From Vreelandella piezotolerans (lineage in GTDB: Bacteria; Pseudomonadota; Gammaproteobacteria; Pseudomonadales; Halomonadaceae): DNA of 64,000 nucleotides. The stretch is taken from positions 2,976,001 through 3,040,000 of the forward strand of contig NZ_CP048602.1 in assembly GCF_012427705.1 (NCBI RefSeq), read 5' to 3'. Position 1 is the stretch's first letter. Each line of letters opens with the position of its first letter. The notes below the pieces were generated by a model that worked only from the letters and a program-made list of their open reading frames with translations, ran no database searches and was not told the origin of the DNA. This document shows, piece by piece, positions 54,525 to 62,457 of the stretch. Made by a program: the position numbers and the translations under genes.

Positions 54525-55379
54525 TCAGCTACCGAAGTTGTCAGGAAGGTCCGCGCTGAACCAGCGCTGGGAAAACTCGTTGAGCGTGCCGTCTTCCAAT
54601 GCCTGGGCAATCAAGCGATTCACTTCTGCTTGTAGCGCCGCTTCGTTTTTGTTCAGGCCAATGTAGCAAGGGGAATCTTTCAGCTGATACATCAGCGAAG
54701 GCGCACGATTGCTGTTGCGCTCGGCAATTTCGGCGGCCACTACGTTACCGGTGGCAATGTAATCTACTTGGCCAGAAAGAAACGCCGAGATGGTGGTGGC
54801 GTTATCTTCAAAGCGCTGAATGGTGGTGGAGTCGGGAGCGACGTTGGAAAGCTCCATATCCTCGACGGCACCGCGAGTCACGCCAATGGTTTTATCGGCG
54901 AAGCCTTCGGGTCCTTCTACGCTTTCGTCGGCATCCGCACTAAACACGCCCAGGAAGAACGGCGCGTAGGCATCGGAGAAATCGATCGCCGCTTCGCGCT
55001 CCGGATTTTTACCCAGACTCGAGATCACCAGATCCGCCTGACCTGTTTGCAGATAAGGAATGCGGTTGGCGCTGGTCACGGTAATCAGTTCCAGGGTGAC
55101 GCCCATCTCGTCGGCAATGTAGTTGGCCATGTCGATATCGTAACCGCGCGGCTGTAGGTCGGTGCCTACCGAGCCAAAGGGAGGGAAATCCTGCGGAACC
55201 GCGATACGAATCGTGCCGCGAGATTCAATGTCTTCCAGCGCATCGGCGTGAACCGCGCTGCTGGCACCCAGCCCACCCATAGCCAGCGTGGCCGCTATGC
55301 CGGTGGCCACCACGCCGGTTTGAAGACGTTTCAAGTAGTGCTGAACCGAATCTTTAAAGCCCTGAAGGGTAGTTCCCAT
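54525..55379 (-). CDS. Amino-acid-type ABC transporter periplasmic binding protein
   Basis: The 284-residue product has a long N-terminus with a signal peptide ending in SSAVHA. The mature part is SBP family 3: IESRGTIRIAVPQDFPPFGS, GYDIDMANYIADEMGVTLEL, VTSANRIPYLQTGQADLVIS and RVDAEKFV-like region IGVTRGAVEDMELSNVAPDS. The Asp in DLVIS and Arg in SANRIPYL bind the alpha-amino and carboxylate groups in amino-acid binders. The ATG follows CAGGAG. It lies downstream of the RpiR gene. Ligand unknown; an amino-acid-like ureide (such as allantoate or ureidoglycolate) is possible by context only. Confidence 0.88.
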   Translation of the reverse strand: MGTTLQGFKDSVQHYLKRLQTGVVATGIAATLAMGGLGASSAVHADALEDIESRGTIRIAVPQDFPPFGSVGTDLQPRGYDIDMANYIADEMGVTLELITVTSANRIPYLQTGQADLVISSLGKNPEREAAIDFSDAYAPFFLGVFSADADESVEGPEGFADKTIGVTRGAVEDMELSNVAPDSTTIQRFEDNATTISAFLSGQVDYIATGNVVAAEIAERNSNRAPSLMYQLKDSPCYIGLNKNEAALQAEVNRLIAQALEDGTLNEFSQRWFSADLPDNFGS

Positions 55380-55478
55380 GACGCTCTCCTGAAAGTGTGT
55401 CGCAAGCCAATGCCGAGAAGAAGGTGTGACGCGTGTGATGTCGCCCTCTGAAAAGTTCGTTGCACAAATCTCATCAAA

Positions 55479-55492
55479 GAAACTTTTGTTTC
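55479..55492. promoter_or_regulatory. Inverted repeat GAAAC-N4-GTTTC upstream of the ABC operon
   Basis: GAAACTTTTGTTTC lies 100 bases before the binding-protein start and 160 bases after the RpiR stop. RpiR-family regulators use similar spaced inverted repeats. It is a candidate site for the regulator encoded at 55652; the match is short. Confidence 0.3.
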
Positions 55493-55651
55493 ACACGCCC
55501 ACTAGCATTAGCAATAACGAGACCAGCCGCAGGGAAAGCAGCGCAACAACAGTGCGTTAGGTTACAATCAGGCAGGAGAGCACGCAGGGTAACCCAGCGT
55601 GCGTTCAGTAAAGCGATTACATTTGGTGCATCAGGCAGTCAAAGCGCACCA

Positions 55652-56536
55652 TTATTGATGGGCGTCCCAATCGACGCTCATGATGGGCGATGCCAGCTCG
55701 TTCAACTCAGCATAGTGGTCGCTTATCGCGCTGATTCGCTCGCGGCCCTCCGCTAAGCGCTGGTGCAAAACGGCATTTGCCAACAGGCAAATCACGCTGT
55801 TGGCGGTGGCATAGCTATCGAACGCCGAGAGACTCTCTAACGGTACTTCCAACCACCACGTCACTTGCGAAGCAAACGGCGAGGCGGTGGGGTCAGCGAT
55901 CAACAACACCTTGGCAGGCGAGCGTTCGAGGGCGTCCACTAACGCGGCAAATGCCGATGGACGGCGGCGAAAACCCAACAGCACCACGGTGTCGTGTTCG
56001 GTCAAATCCACCAGCTCTTCGGCCAACGACTGGTTCGGCTGCGGTGCCAAGCGCACGTGGCGACGGGCTTGCACGAGCTGCTGACGTAAGTGCAGTGCCA
56101 ACGGATAGCTGTTGCGGAAACCGACGATCACGACCTGCTGAGCCATCGCCAACGCCTCGACCATCGCGGCAAATTCCTGGGGGACAAGGCTCGCGAAACA
56201 GCGCTGCAGATTCTCCTGCTCCCGCTGCAGGTGGCGCTGGAACGAGGCGCCGCTCTCGCTCTCCTCCTCCATGGCATGGGCATCGATCACCAACGGCACG
56301 CCCAAATTACGCAGCTGTCGAGCGTGATCCTTTACCGTGCGATAGCTTTCGAACCCTAGTCGCTTGAATAGACGGCTGACGGTGGACTTTGACACCCCGG
56401 TCAAACGCGCCAGATCGGCGGCGCTGTACACGGCCAAATCATCGAAGTGATCCAGAATGAAACTCGCCACGCGCTGTTCTTGGGCGCTGAGCGCATCAAA
56501 CTGGGCGGCAATCCGTTGTCCGATATGGGGTGTCAT
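55652..56536 (-). CDS. RpiR-family transcriptional regulator with SIS domain
   Basis: The 294-residue product has an N-terminal RpiR helix-turn-helix (QRIAAQFDALSAQEQRVASF, DLARLTGVSKSTVSRLFKRL, about 8-80). The C-terminal SIS domain (about 125-265: VVIVGFRNSYPLALHLRQQL, DTVVLLGFRRRPSAFAALVD) normally binds phosphosugars. In related loci such as hpxU-type purine clusters, RpiR proteins control ureide genes. It lies between puuE (upstream) and the ABC importer (downstream) on the same strand. It probably controls the importer; the ligand is unknown. Confidence 0.85.
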   Translation of the reverse strand: MTPHIGQRIAAQFDALSAQEQRVASFILDHFDDLAVYSAADLARLTGVSKSTVSRLFKRLGFESYRTVKDHARQLRNLGVPLVIDAHAMEEESESGASFQRHLQREQENLQRCFASLVPQEFAAMVEALAMAQQVVIVGFRNSYPLALHLRQQLVQARRHVRLAPQPNQSLAEELVDLTEHDTVVLLGFRRRPSAFAALVDALERSPAKVLLIADPTASPFASQVTWWLEVPLESLSAFDSYATANSVICLLANAVLHQRLAEGRERISAISDHYAELNELASPIMSVDWDAHQ

Positions 56537-56550
56537 AGTGTCCTGTTTCG

Positions 56551-57474
56551 TTATTTAGCGGCTGGGTGATGCTCTGCCCAGTGACGGGCGATATCGACCC
56601 GTCGGGCTACCCACACACGGTCGTGGGCTTCGATATGGTCTAAAAAGCGCTGCAGCGCCCGGAAACGCCCAGGGCGGCCCAGCAAACGGCAGTGCATACC
56701 AATAGAGAGCATTTTCGGCGAATCCTCCCCTTCGGCATACAGTACATCAAAGGCGTCGCGCAGATAGGTAAAGAAATGATCCGCCGTGTTGAACCCTTGT
56801 GGAGCCGCAAAACGCATGTCGTTGGTATCTAAGGTGTAGGGCACGATCAGGTGGTTATGCTCCGCGCCTTGGCTATCGCTCACCGTGGTCCAGAACGGCA
56901 GGTCGTCGCCGTAATAGTCGCTGTCGTAAAGAAAGCCACCTTCGTCCAGAATCAAACGGCGCGTATTGGGGCTGTCGCGCCCGGTGTACCAACCTTGGGG
57001 CTTTTCACCGTACAAGCGCTGGAAGATCTCCATAGCCTTTTGCAGATGCTCGCGCTCGATATGCTCGGGTACTTCCTGGTAGTGGATCCAGCGGTAGCCG
57101 TGGCACGCCACTTCATGGCCCAGCTCTTTGAATGCCTGGGCCACGTCCGGGTGGCGCTCTAGCGCCATGGCCACGCCAAATACGGTGAGCGGCAACCCGC
57201 GGCGCTCGAACTCGCGTAGAATACGCCACACGCCAGCGCGGGAGCCGTATTCGTAGATGGACTCCATGCTCAAATGGCGGTCTGGATAGCTGGCTGCACC
57301 AATGATCTCGGACAAAAACTGCTCCGAGCCTGCATCGCCATGCAGTACGCAGTTTTCCCCGCCCTCCTCATAATTCAGCACGAATTGAACGGCGATCTTG
57401 GCCTTGCCTGGCCAGTTAGCGTGGGGCGGCGTACGGCCATAGCCGATGAGATCGCGAGGGTAATGAGAGGTCAT
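56551..57474 (-). CDS. puuE: Allantoinase PuuE (polysaccharide-deacetylase fold)
   Basis: The 307-residue product matches the metal-independent PuuE allantoinase: the start YPRDLIGYGRTPPHANWPGK, AVQFVLNYEEGGENCVLHGD, YGSRAGVWRILREFERRGLP, VACHGYRWIHYQEVP and YTGRDSPNTRRLILDEGGFL. It hydrolyses (S)-allantoin to allantoate. This family is unrelated to the amidohydrolase-type AllB/HpxB. The ATG follows AAGGAG. It is divergent from the racemase gene, and the intergenic region carries two TTGTATACAA-type sites. Confidence 0.93.
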   Translation of the reverse strand: MTSHYPRDLIGYGRTPPHANWPGKAKIAVQFVLNYEEGGENCVLHGDAGSEQFLSEIIGAASYPDRHLSMESIYEYGSRAGVWRILREFERRGLPLTVFGVAMALERHPDVAQAFKELGHEVACHGYRWIHYQEVPEHIEREHLQKAMEIFQRLYGEKPQGWYTGRDSPNTRRLILDEGGFLYDSDYYGDDLPFWTTVSDSQGAEHNHLIVPYTLDTNDMRFAAPQGFNTADHFFTYLRDAFDVLYAEGEDSPKMLSIGMHCRLLGRPGRFRALQRFLDHIEAHDRVWVARRVDIARHWAEHHPAAK

Positions 57475-57509
57475 GGACAGGCTCCTTGATAAAGGCAGAG
57501 CGTTTTAGT

Positions 57510-57519
57510 TTGTATACAA
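57510..57519. promoter_or_regulatory. TTGTATACAA palindrome upstream of puuE
   Basis: A perfect palindrome, extended to TTTGTATACAAA at 57509-57520. It lies 36 bases before the puuE start on the minus strand, close enough to overlap a promoter or leader. It is identical to the site at 52422. Confidence 0.6.
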
Positions 57520-57692
57520 AATAGCCATTTTGAATAGTCATCGCAATTCAACGCAGGGCTAATCAATTGAGATGACGGCGCTTTTCGGCTCAATAGCACG
57601 CTAACCCTTTGAAACTTGAACACTTGGTCAACTCTTCCAGCGCCTACACGTCGCATGAAAGGGCTTGCGCATCGCAGAAAAGCGCCCTATTT

Positions 57693-57702
57693 TCGTATAC
57701 AA
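57693..57702. promoter_or_regulatory. TCGTATACAA site upstream of the racemase gene
   Basis: The sequence differs by one base from the palindrome at 57510 and lies 36 bases before the GTG start of the racemase. It sits 183 bases from the puuE-side site, so the same regulator could act on both divergent promoters. Confidence 0.5.
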
Positions 57703-57737
57703 GATAGAAAATATTGTTCACATGCGAGTATCACCCC

Positions 57738-58496
57738 GTGCATATACGCCTGATTAACCCCAACACGACGGCTGCCATGACAGCGACGATTCGGCAAGCG
57801 GCCGAACGATTGGCGGCTCCTTCGACCACCGTGAGCGCCACTCAGCCCGACGCGGGACCGGTTTCTATCGAGAGCCATTTCGATGAAGCCGTGAGCGCGG
57901 TGGGCGTGGCCGAAGAGGTTTTGAAAGGCGAGCGAGAGGGCAACATCGATGCTTACGTCGTGGCCTGTTTTGGTGATCCCGGCCTACTGGCTGCCCGCGA
58001 ACTGACCCGCGCGCCGGTGATCGGCATTGCCGAAGCCGCCTTTCATATGGCGACCCTGATTAGCACGCGCTTCTCGATCGTGACCACGCTAGGCCGCACC
58101 GGGATTATTGCCGAACACCTGCTCGAGCAGTACGGCTTTAGCCACCACTGCCGCCGCATTCGCGCCGCTGAAATCCCGGTACTGGATTTGGAAGACCACC
58201 CTGACGCCGCCTTCAGCCGGATCGTGCAAGAGTGCTGCCGTGCCCGCGATGAAGATGGTATTGGCGCGATCGTGCTGGGCTGTGGCGGGATGGCGAACCT
58301 CACCCACGCCATTAGCCGAGAAGTGGGCCTGCCCGTGGTGGAAGGGGTCAGTGCGGCGTTGAAGCTTGCCGAATCGCTGGTGGGGCTGGGCTTATCTACC
58401 AGCAAATACGGCGATTTAGACTACCCGCGCCCGAAACCTTTTACCGGCAAGTTTGCGGATTTTTCAAACCTCACCTTGCCACCTACACGCCGTTGA
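57738..58496 (+). CDS. hpxA: Asp/Glu/hydantoin racemase, probable allantoin racemase
   Basis: The frame has no ATG before the conserved N-terminus IRLINPNTTAAMTATIRQAA, so I place the start at GTG 57738 with weak GCGAG upstream. The 252-residue product has the catalytic cysteines in VVACFGDPGLLAARELT and VLGCGGMANLTHAISREVGL. The spacing matches hydantoin/allantoin racemases such as HpxA. Allantoin racemase interconverts (R)- and (S)-allantoin, needed because allantoinase acts on (S)-allantoin. It is encoded between puuE and an NCS1 permease. Hydantoin racemase is the alternative assignment. Confidence 0.8.
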   Translation: MHIRLINPNTTAAMTATIRQAAERLAAPSTTVSATQPDAGPVSIESHFDEAVSAVGVAEEVLKGEREGNIDAYVVACFGDPGLLAARELTRAPVIGIAEAAFHMATLISTRFSIVTTLGRTGIIAEHLLEQYGFSHHCRRIRAAEIPVLDLEDHPDAAFSRIVQECCRARDEDGIGAIVLGCGGMANLTHAISREVGLPVVEGVSAALKLAESLVGLGLSTSKYGDLDYPRPKPFTGKFADFSNLTLPPTRR

Positions 58497-58594
58497 GACA
58501 TTCCGCATCACACTAACAATAGGCTACACAGCACGACTAAAAAAGATAACAACACAACGACTACCGCCATCAGCACGCCACGCCGCAAGCGTCT

Positions 58595-58615
58595 CCTGGG
58601 CCAGTAGCGCCCAGG
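58595..58615 (+). other. Hairpin upstream of the first NCS1 permease
   Basis: CCTGGGC pairs with GCCCAGG around a seven-base loop, followed by TTACC. It lies between the racemase stop and the permease start. It is too short of T for a good terminator; it may influence permease expression. Confidence 0.35.
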
Positions 58616-58652
58616 TTACCAATAACATCGATAATCTTGCGAGGACGGTAAC

Positions 58653-60023
58653 ATGAGCACTTCAACCTCTGCTCTTACCTCAGATGAAGCGCCGGGAGCA
58701 ACTAGCCCCGCCACCGCCAAAGCCGTTGGGGCCGAAAGCCTAGCTCCGCAAAGCACCCGCATCATGGGGCGCACCTCCTATTTTTTAGCCTGGTTTGGGG
58801 GGTGCGTGTCGATTGGCACCTTCGCCATGGGCTCAAGCGTAGTGGGCACGCTCAATCTACTGCAGGCCACCCTGGCGATTGCCATTGGCTGTTTTGTGAT
58901 TGGCGTGGCGCTCGCCATTAACGGGGCCGCTGGTTATAAATATGGCATTCCGTTCATGGTGCAGGCCCGCAGTGCATTTGGTTTTACCGGCACGCGTATT
59001 CCCGGTTTGGTGCGCGCCGTGCCCGCCATCGTCTGGTACGGTTTTCAAAGCTGGATTGGCGCGGGCGCCCTCAACATGGTGTCGGCGACGCTGTTCGGTT
59101 TCGATAACCTGATCTTCTATTTCATTGCCTTTCAGTTTTTGCAGATTGGCCTTTCGGTACTCGGCTTTCAGGGCATCAAGTGGCTGGAGAACATTGGCAG
59201 CGCCTTCATTCTCTGCTCGCTGATGTACATGTTTTACGCCACGGTGCAGCGTTACGGCGACGAGCTATCCACCAGCCTGCTGACCATGGAAGGCTCTTGG
59301 GGGATGCCCTTCTGGAGCGCCACCATGCTATTTTTGGGCATCTACAGCACCATGATGCTCAACGTTAGTGACTACTCCCGGGAGCATAAAAAGGGCACCG
59401 GCCCAGGGCTATTGACCACCATTTACGCGATGTCGATTCTACCCTGCACGCTGTTTATGGGCCTAATTGGCTACATGGTGTCGCAAGCTACCGGCACCGC
59501 CGACCCTATTCAGGTGTTCGCCAACGCGGTAGATAATACACCGCTACTCATGATCACCCTGCTGTTCATCGCCTTCGCCCAGGTGACCACCAACGTGCTG
59601 AACAATGTGGTGCCGCCCACCTACGTGCTGATGGACGTGTTCAAACTCAAGTTCTCCGTTGCCACCGTTATCGTGGGGCTGCTGGCCTTCGCCACCTTCC
59701 CTTGGAAACTGGTGCAGCCGGAATCCGCCGCAGGCCTACAGCTCTTCGTGCAAACCTACTCCGCATTCCTTGGCCCCATCTTCGCTATTCTGGTGGTGGA
59801 CTACTACGTCATTCGACGCCGCACGCTGGATATCGGCAAGCTCTACGATGAAAACGGCCCCTATCAAGGCATTAACCAAGCGGCGTTAATAGCGACAGCG
59901 GTAGGGATTATCGCCGCGCTCTCGTTCTCGGCGGTCTCTTGGTACGCCAGCCTAATTCCTGCCGGGCTGACTTACTACCTGCTGATGAAACACTGGCCCG
60001 CCTGCCAGCGCTTCACCCAATAA
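58653..60023 (+). CDS. NCS1-family nucleobase/ureide permease
   Basis: The 456-residue product has about twelve membrane segments. NCS1 features include TSYFLAWFGGCVSIGTFAMG at residue 42, YKYGIPFMVQARSAFGFTGT, GFQSWIGAGALNM and ATFPWKLVQPESAAGLQLFV. It resembles the CodB/PucI-like allantoin, cytosine and purine permeases. The ATG follows GAGGACGG. It lies 156 bases after the racemase and 65 bases before a second NCS1 gene, making allantoin, hydantoin or a purine the likely substrate. The exact substrate is open. Confidence 0.87.
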   Translation: MSTSTSALTSDEAPGATSPATAKAVGAESLAPQSTRIMGRTSYFLAWFGGCVSIGTFAMGSSVVGTLNLLQATLAIAIGCFVIGVALAINGAAGYKYGIPFMVQARSAFGFTGTRIPGLVRAVPAIVWYGFQSWIGAGALNMVSATLFGFDNLIFYFIAFQFLQIGLSVLGFQGIKWLENIGSAFILCSLMYMFYATVQRYGDELSTSLLTMEGSWGMPFWSATMLFLGIYSTMMLNVSDYSREHKKGTGPGLLTTIYAMSILPCTLFMGLIGYMVSQATGTADPIQVFANAVDNTPLLMITLLFIAFAQVTTNVLNNVVPPTYVLMDVFKLKFSVATVIVGLLAFATFPWKLVQPESAAGLQLFVQTYSAFLGPIFAILVVDYYVIRRRTLDIGKLYDENGPYQGINQAALIATAVGIIAALSFSAVSWYASLIPAGLTYYLLMKHWPACQRFTQ

Positions 60024-60088
60024 TCCGCCCTACCCGCGCCTGTCACCTTCGTGGGGCAGGCGGCCATTCCCGGATAACGAGCCTTGCC

Positions 60089-61561
60089 ATGAATGAACAG
60101 CCCAACCAAAGCGATCTCAACATCCAGCAGATCGATCCAACGCTCTATAACGATGACCTCGCCCCGCTAAAGCCAGAGCACCGCACCTGGGGCGCATTCG
60201 AGATTTTCAACGTCTGGTCCAACGACATCCAAAGCCTGTTTGGCTATACCCTGGCAGCGTCGCTGTTTCTCTCTTACGGTCTGAACGGCTGGGCCGTGAT
60301 GGCCGCGATCATTCTGGCCGGGGTGGTCGTCATGTTTCTAGTCAACCTGACCGGCAAACCCAGCGTGAAATATGGCATTCCCTTCCCGGTGATGGTGCGC
60401 GCCAGCATGGGCGTGCGTGGTGCCAACCTGCCCGCCATGCTGCGCGCCATCGTGGGGATCTTTTGGTACGGCGTGCAGACCTACTTCGCCTCCACCGCGG
60501 TGGCGCTGCTGATTACCGCGCTGTTTGGTGTAGGCAACGGGGGGACTTTCCTCGGCCTTTCCGGAGTGGCGTGGCTTTCGTTCGTGATCGTGTGGCTGTT
60601 TCAGATCGCGATTTTTTGGCAGGGCATCGAGCGCATCAAGCACTTCCTGAACTGGGCAGGCCCACTGGTCTATGCGGTGATGGTGGTGTTGATGCTCGTG
60701 GTATGGATGCAAGCTGGTAGCGAGCTGCTCCCCGCCATTAGCACCATCTTTAGCGGCAGCGGTGAGCAGGGTGGCCTGGGGGCGTTTCTCGCCATCGTGG
60801 GTACGATGGTGGCCTACTTCGCCGCGGTGGTGATCAACTTCGGCGACTTCACCCGTTTTGTGAAAACCGAGCGCCAGATGAAGCTGGGCAACCTGCTGGG
60901 CCTGCCGTTAAACGTGGCATTCTTCTCGTTCATTGCGCTGATCATCACCGCGGGCACGCTGGTGCTGTTTGGCGAAGCGCTCACCAACCCGGCGGATATC
61001 GTGGAGCGCGTCGATTCGCTGCCGCTGACCATCGTGGCCGCTCTTACCTTCTTTGCCGCCACGGTGGGTATCAACTTGGTCGCCAACTTCATTCCCCCCG
61101 CCTACGACCTCGCCAACCTGTTCCCCAGCAAAATCAGCTTCAAAATGGGCGGCTTGATTACCGCCGTGATTGCCTTTTTCGTCGGTGCACTGTGGATCTC
61201 GGTGATCAGCCAAATTGGCGTGCCGGGCTTCGTGAATGCGCTGGGCGCTATCGTCGCGCCGTTCTACGGCATCATCGTGGTGGACTACTACCTGATCAAA
61301 CGCCAGCACCTCAATATGCAGGAGCTATTCTCCTCAGCCACCGGCAGCGCTTACTACTACGTCAACGGCTGGAACACTCGCGCCCTCATCGCCTTTGGCG
61401 TGGCGGCGATGTTCTCGCTATCTACCGTATTGGTACCGGCCTTATCCAGCCTGGGCGGCTACGGTTGGCTGATCGGAGCAGGCTTAGGTGGGATATTTTA
61501 CTACGGGCTAATGAAGCGGTTTGAGGCAGCACCTGTGATGGCTGAGCAGAAAACGCACTAA
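60089..61561 (+). CDS. NCS1-family permease, allantoin/hydantoin-type
   Basis: From the ATG at 60089 the product has 490 residues. It begins with a hydrophilic N-terminus and the NCS1 motif LKPEHRTWGAFEIFNVWSND near residue 28. KYGIPFPVMVRASMGVRGAN, FWYGVQTYFASTAVALLITA and YFAAVVINFGDFTRFVKTE follow, a pattern of PucI/Mhp1/FurD-type permeases for allantoin, hydantoins or uracil. The frame is open further upstream, overlapping the first permease, but homology begins here. The two permeases are clearly diverged, not a recent duplication, so they likely carry different compounds. Confidence 0.88.
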   Translation: MNEQPNQSDLNIQQIDPTLYNDDLAPLKPEHRTWGAFEIFNVWSNDIQSLFGYTLAASLFLSYGLNGWAVMAAIILAGVVVMFLVNLTGKPSVKYGIPFPVMVRASMGVRGANLPAMLRAIVGIFWYGVQTYFASTAVALLITALFGVGNGGTFLGLSGVAWLSFVIVWLFQIAIFWQGIERIKHFLNWAGPLVYAVMVVLMLVVWMQAGSELLPAISTIFSGSGEQGGLGAFLAIVGTMVAYFAAVVINFGDFTRFVKTERQMKLGNLLGLPLNVAFFSFIALIITAGTLVLFGEALTNPADIVERVDSLPLTIVAALTFFAATVGINLVANFIPPAYDLANLFPSKISFKMGGLITAVIAFFVGALWISVISQIGVPGFVNALGAIVAPFYGIIVVDYYLIKRQHLNMQELFSSATGSAYYYVNGWNTRALIAFGVAAMFSLSTVLVPALSSLGGYGWLIGAGLGGIFYYGLMKRFEAAPVMAEQKTH

Positions 61562-61600
61562 GCCATGACGTGATGACTCACAGAAAAACGCAGTAACCAC

Positions 61601-61637
61601 TCAACACGCCACAGGATGAGCTTTGGTGGCGTGTTGA
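61601..61637. repeat. 12-bp perfect inverted repeat between the second NCS1 gene and gntR
   Basis: TCAACACGCCAC and GTGGCGTGTTGA are perfectly complementary around a 13-base loop, in the convergent gap. On the minus strand a T5 run follows about 11 bases later. It is probably a weak bidirectional terminator. Confidence 0.5.
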
Positions 61638-61716
61638 CGTTAATAGAAAGCCTCAAAAACGCTGCCTAACCGTCATTGCCGTTGAGTTGAGCAGAGCGAG
61701 CAGAGCGGCTACGTCG

Positions 61717-62433
61717 CTAAACGCCAAAAATCTGCTGCAGATCCGGTACGTTTTCCTCCTCTTCGACCATGGAAAGCGACGCCTCGATGGCTTTGAGATG
61801 ACGGCTCATGAAAGCTTTGGCGCGCTCTCCGTTGCCGGTTTCCAAATAGCCAATCAGGTCGTCATGGTCGTGGGATTCGCAGCCTAGGTGGCCGCGATGC
61901 CCGTAGACGGCGAGGATCAGCGAAGAGCGGGAGCAGAGGCGTTCCACGAACTCCGCCAGGGTGGCGTTGCCGGAGAGCTGAGCGAGCCGCACGTGAAAAT
62001 CCGCCGAGAGGCGAATGGCCACGCTCTGCTGACCGCTGCGCAGGGCTTGGCGCTCTTGGCGAGCCATCTCGCGAAGCTCCGCCGCTGCGGCGGTGTTCAT
62101 TCGCCTGGCCACATCGGGCATGAGGCCGCATTCGATCAACTGGCGGGCATCAAACACGTCTTTCGCTTCCTCGGCGGTAGGTCGCGTCACGCTAGCCCCA
62201 CGACGCGGGGTCAAGGTTACGAGCTGCTCCAGCGCCAGCCGCTGGAGAATTTTACGAATCCCCGTGCGGCTAATGCCGAATACCTCCGCGAGCGCATCTT
62301 CCCGCAGCCGAGCGCCGGGTTTGAGGCGTTGCTCCACAATGGCATCGCTCACTGCCCGGTAAATCGCTTCGTGGCGCTCGTCGCCCTCTTTCTCGGAGGG
62401 CCGCCGTTTTAACGCCGCCTGCGCATCGCTCAT
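61717..62433 (-). CDS. GntR-family (FCD) transcriptional regulator
   Basis: The 238-residue product has an N-terminal GntR winged helix (IYRAVSDAIVEQRLKPGARL, AEVFGISRTGIRKILQRLAL, about 23-85) and a C-terminal FCD domain of six helices. The FCD metal-ligand positions include DARQLIECGLMPDVARR and SADFHVRLAQLSGNATLAEF. The ATG follows AGGAG. It is the last gene of uraH-puuD-gntR and the only GntR gene here. The GT-N2-AC palindromes at 52422, 57510 and 57693 fit its family, so it is the prime candidate regulator of the ureide genes. Confidence 0.88.
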   Translation of the reverse strand: MSDAQAALKRRPSEKEGDERHEAIYRAVSDAIVEQRLKPGARLREDALAEVFGISRTGIRKILQRLALEQLVTLTPRRGASVTRPTAEEAKDVFDARQLIECGLMPDVARRMNTAAAAELREMARQERQALRSGQQSVAIRLSADFHVRLAQLSGNATLAEFVERLCSRSSLILAVYGHRGHLGCESHDHDDLIGYLETGNGERAKAFMSRHLKAIEASLSMVEEEENVPDLQQIFGV

Positions 62434-62457
62434 AGTGTCTCCTGTCCGCGACTGTGA

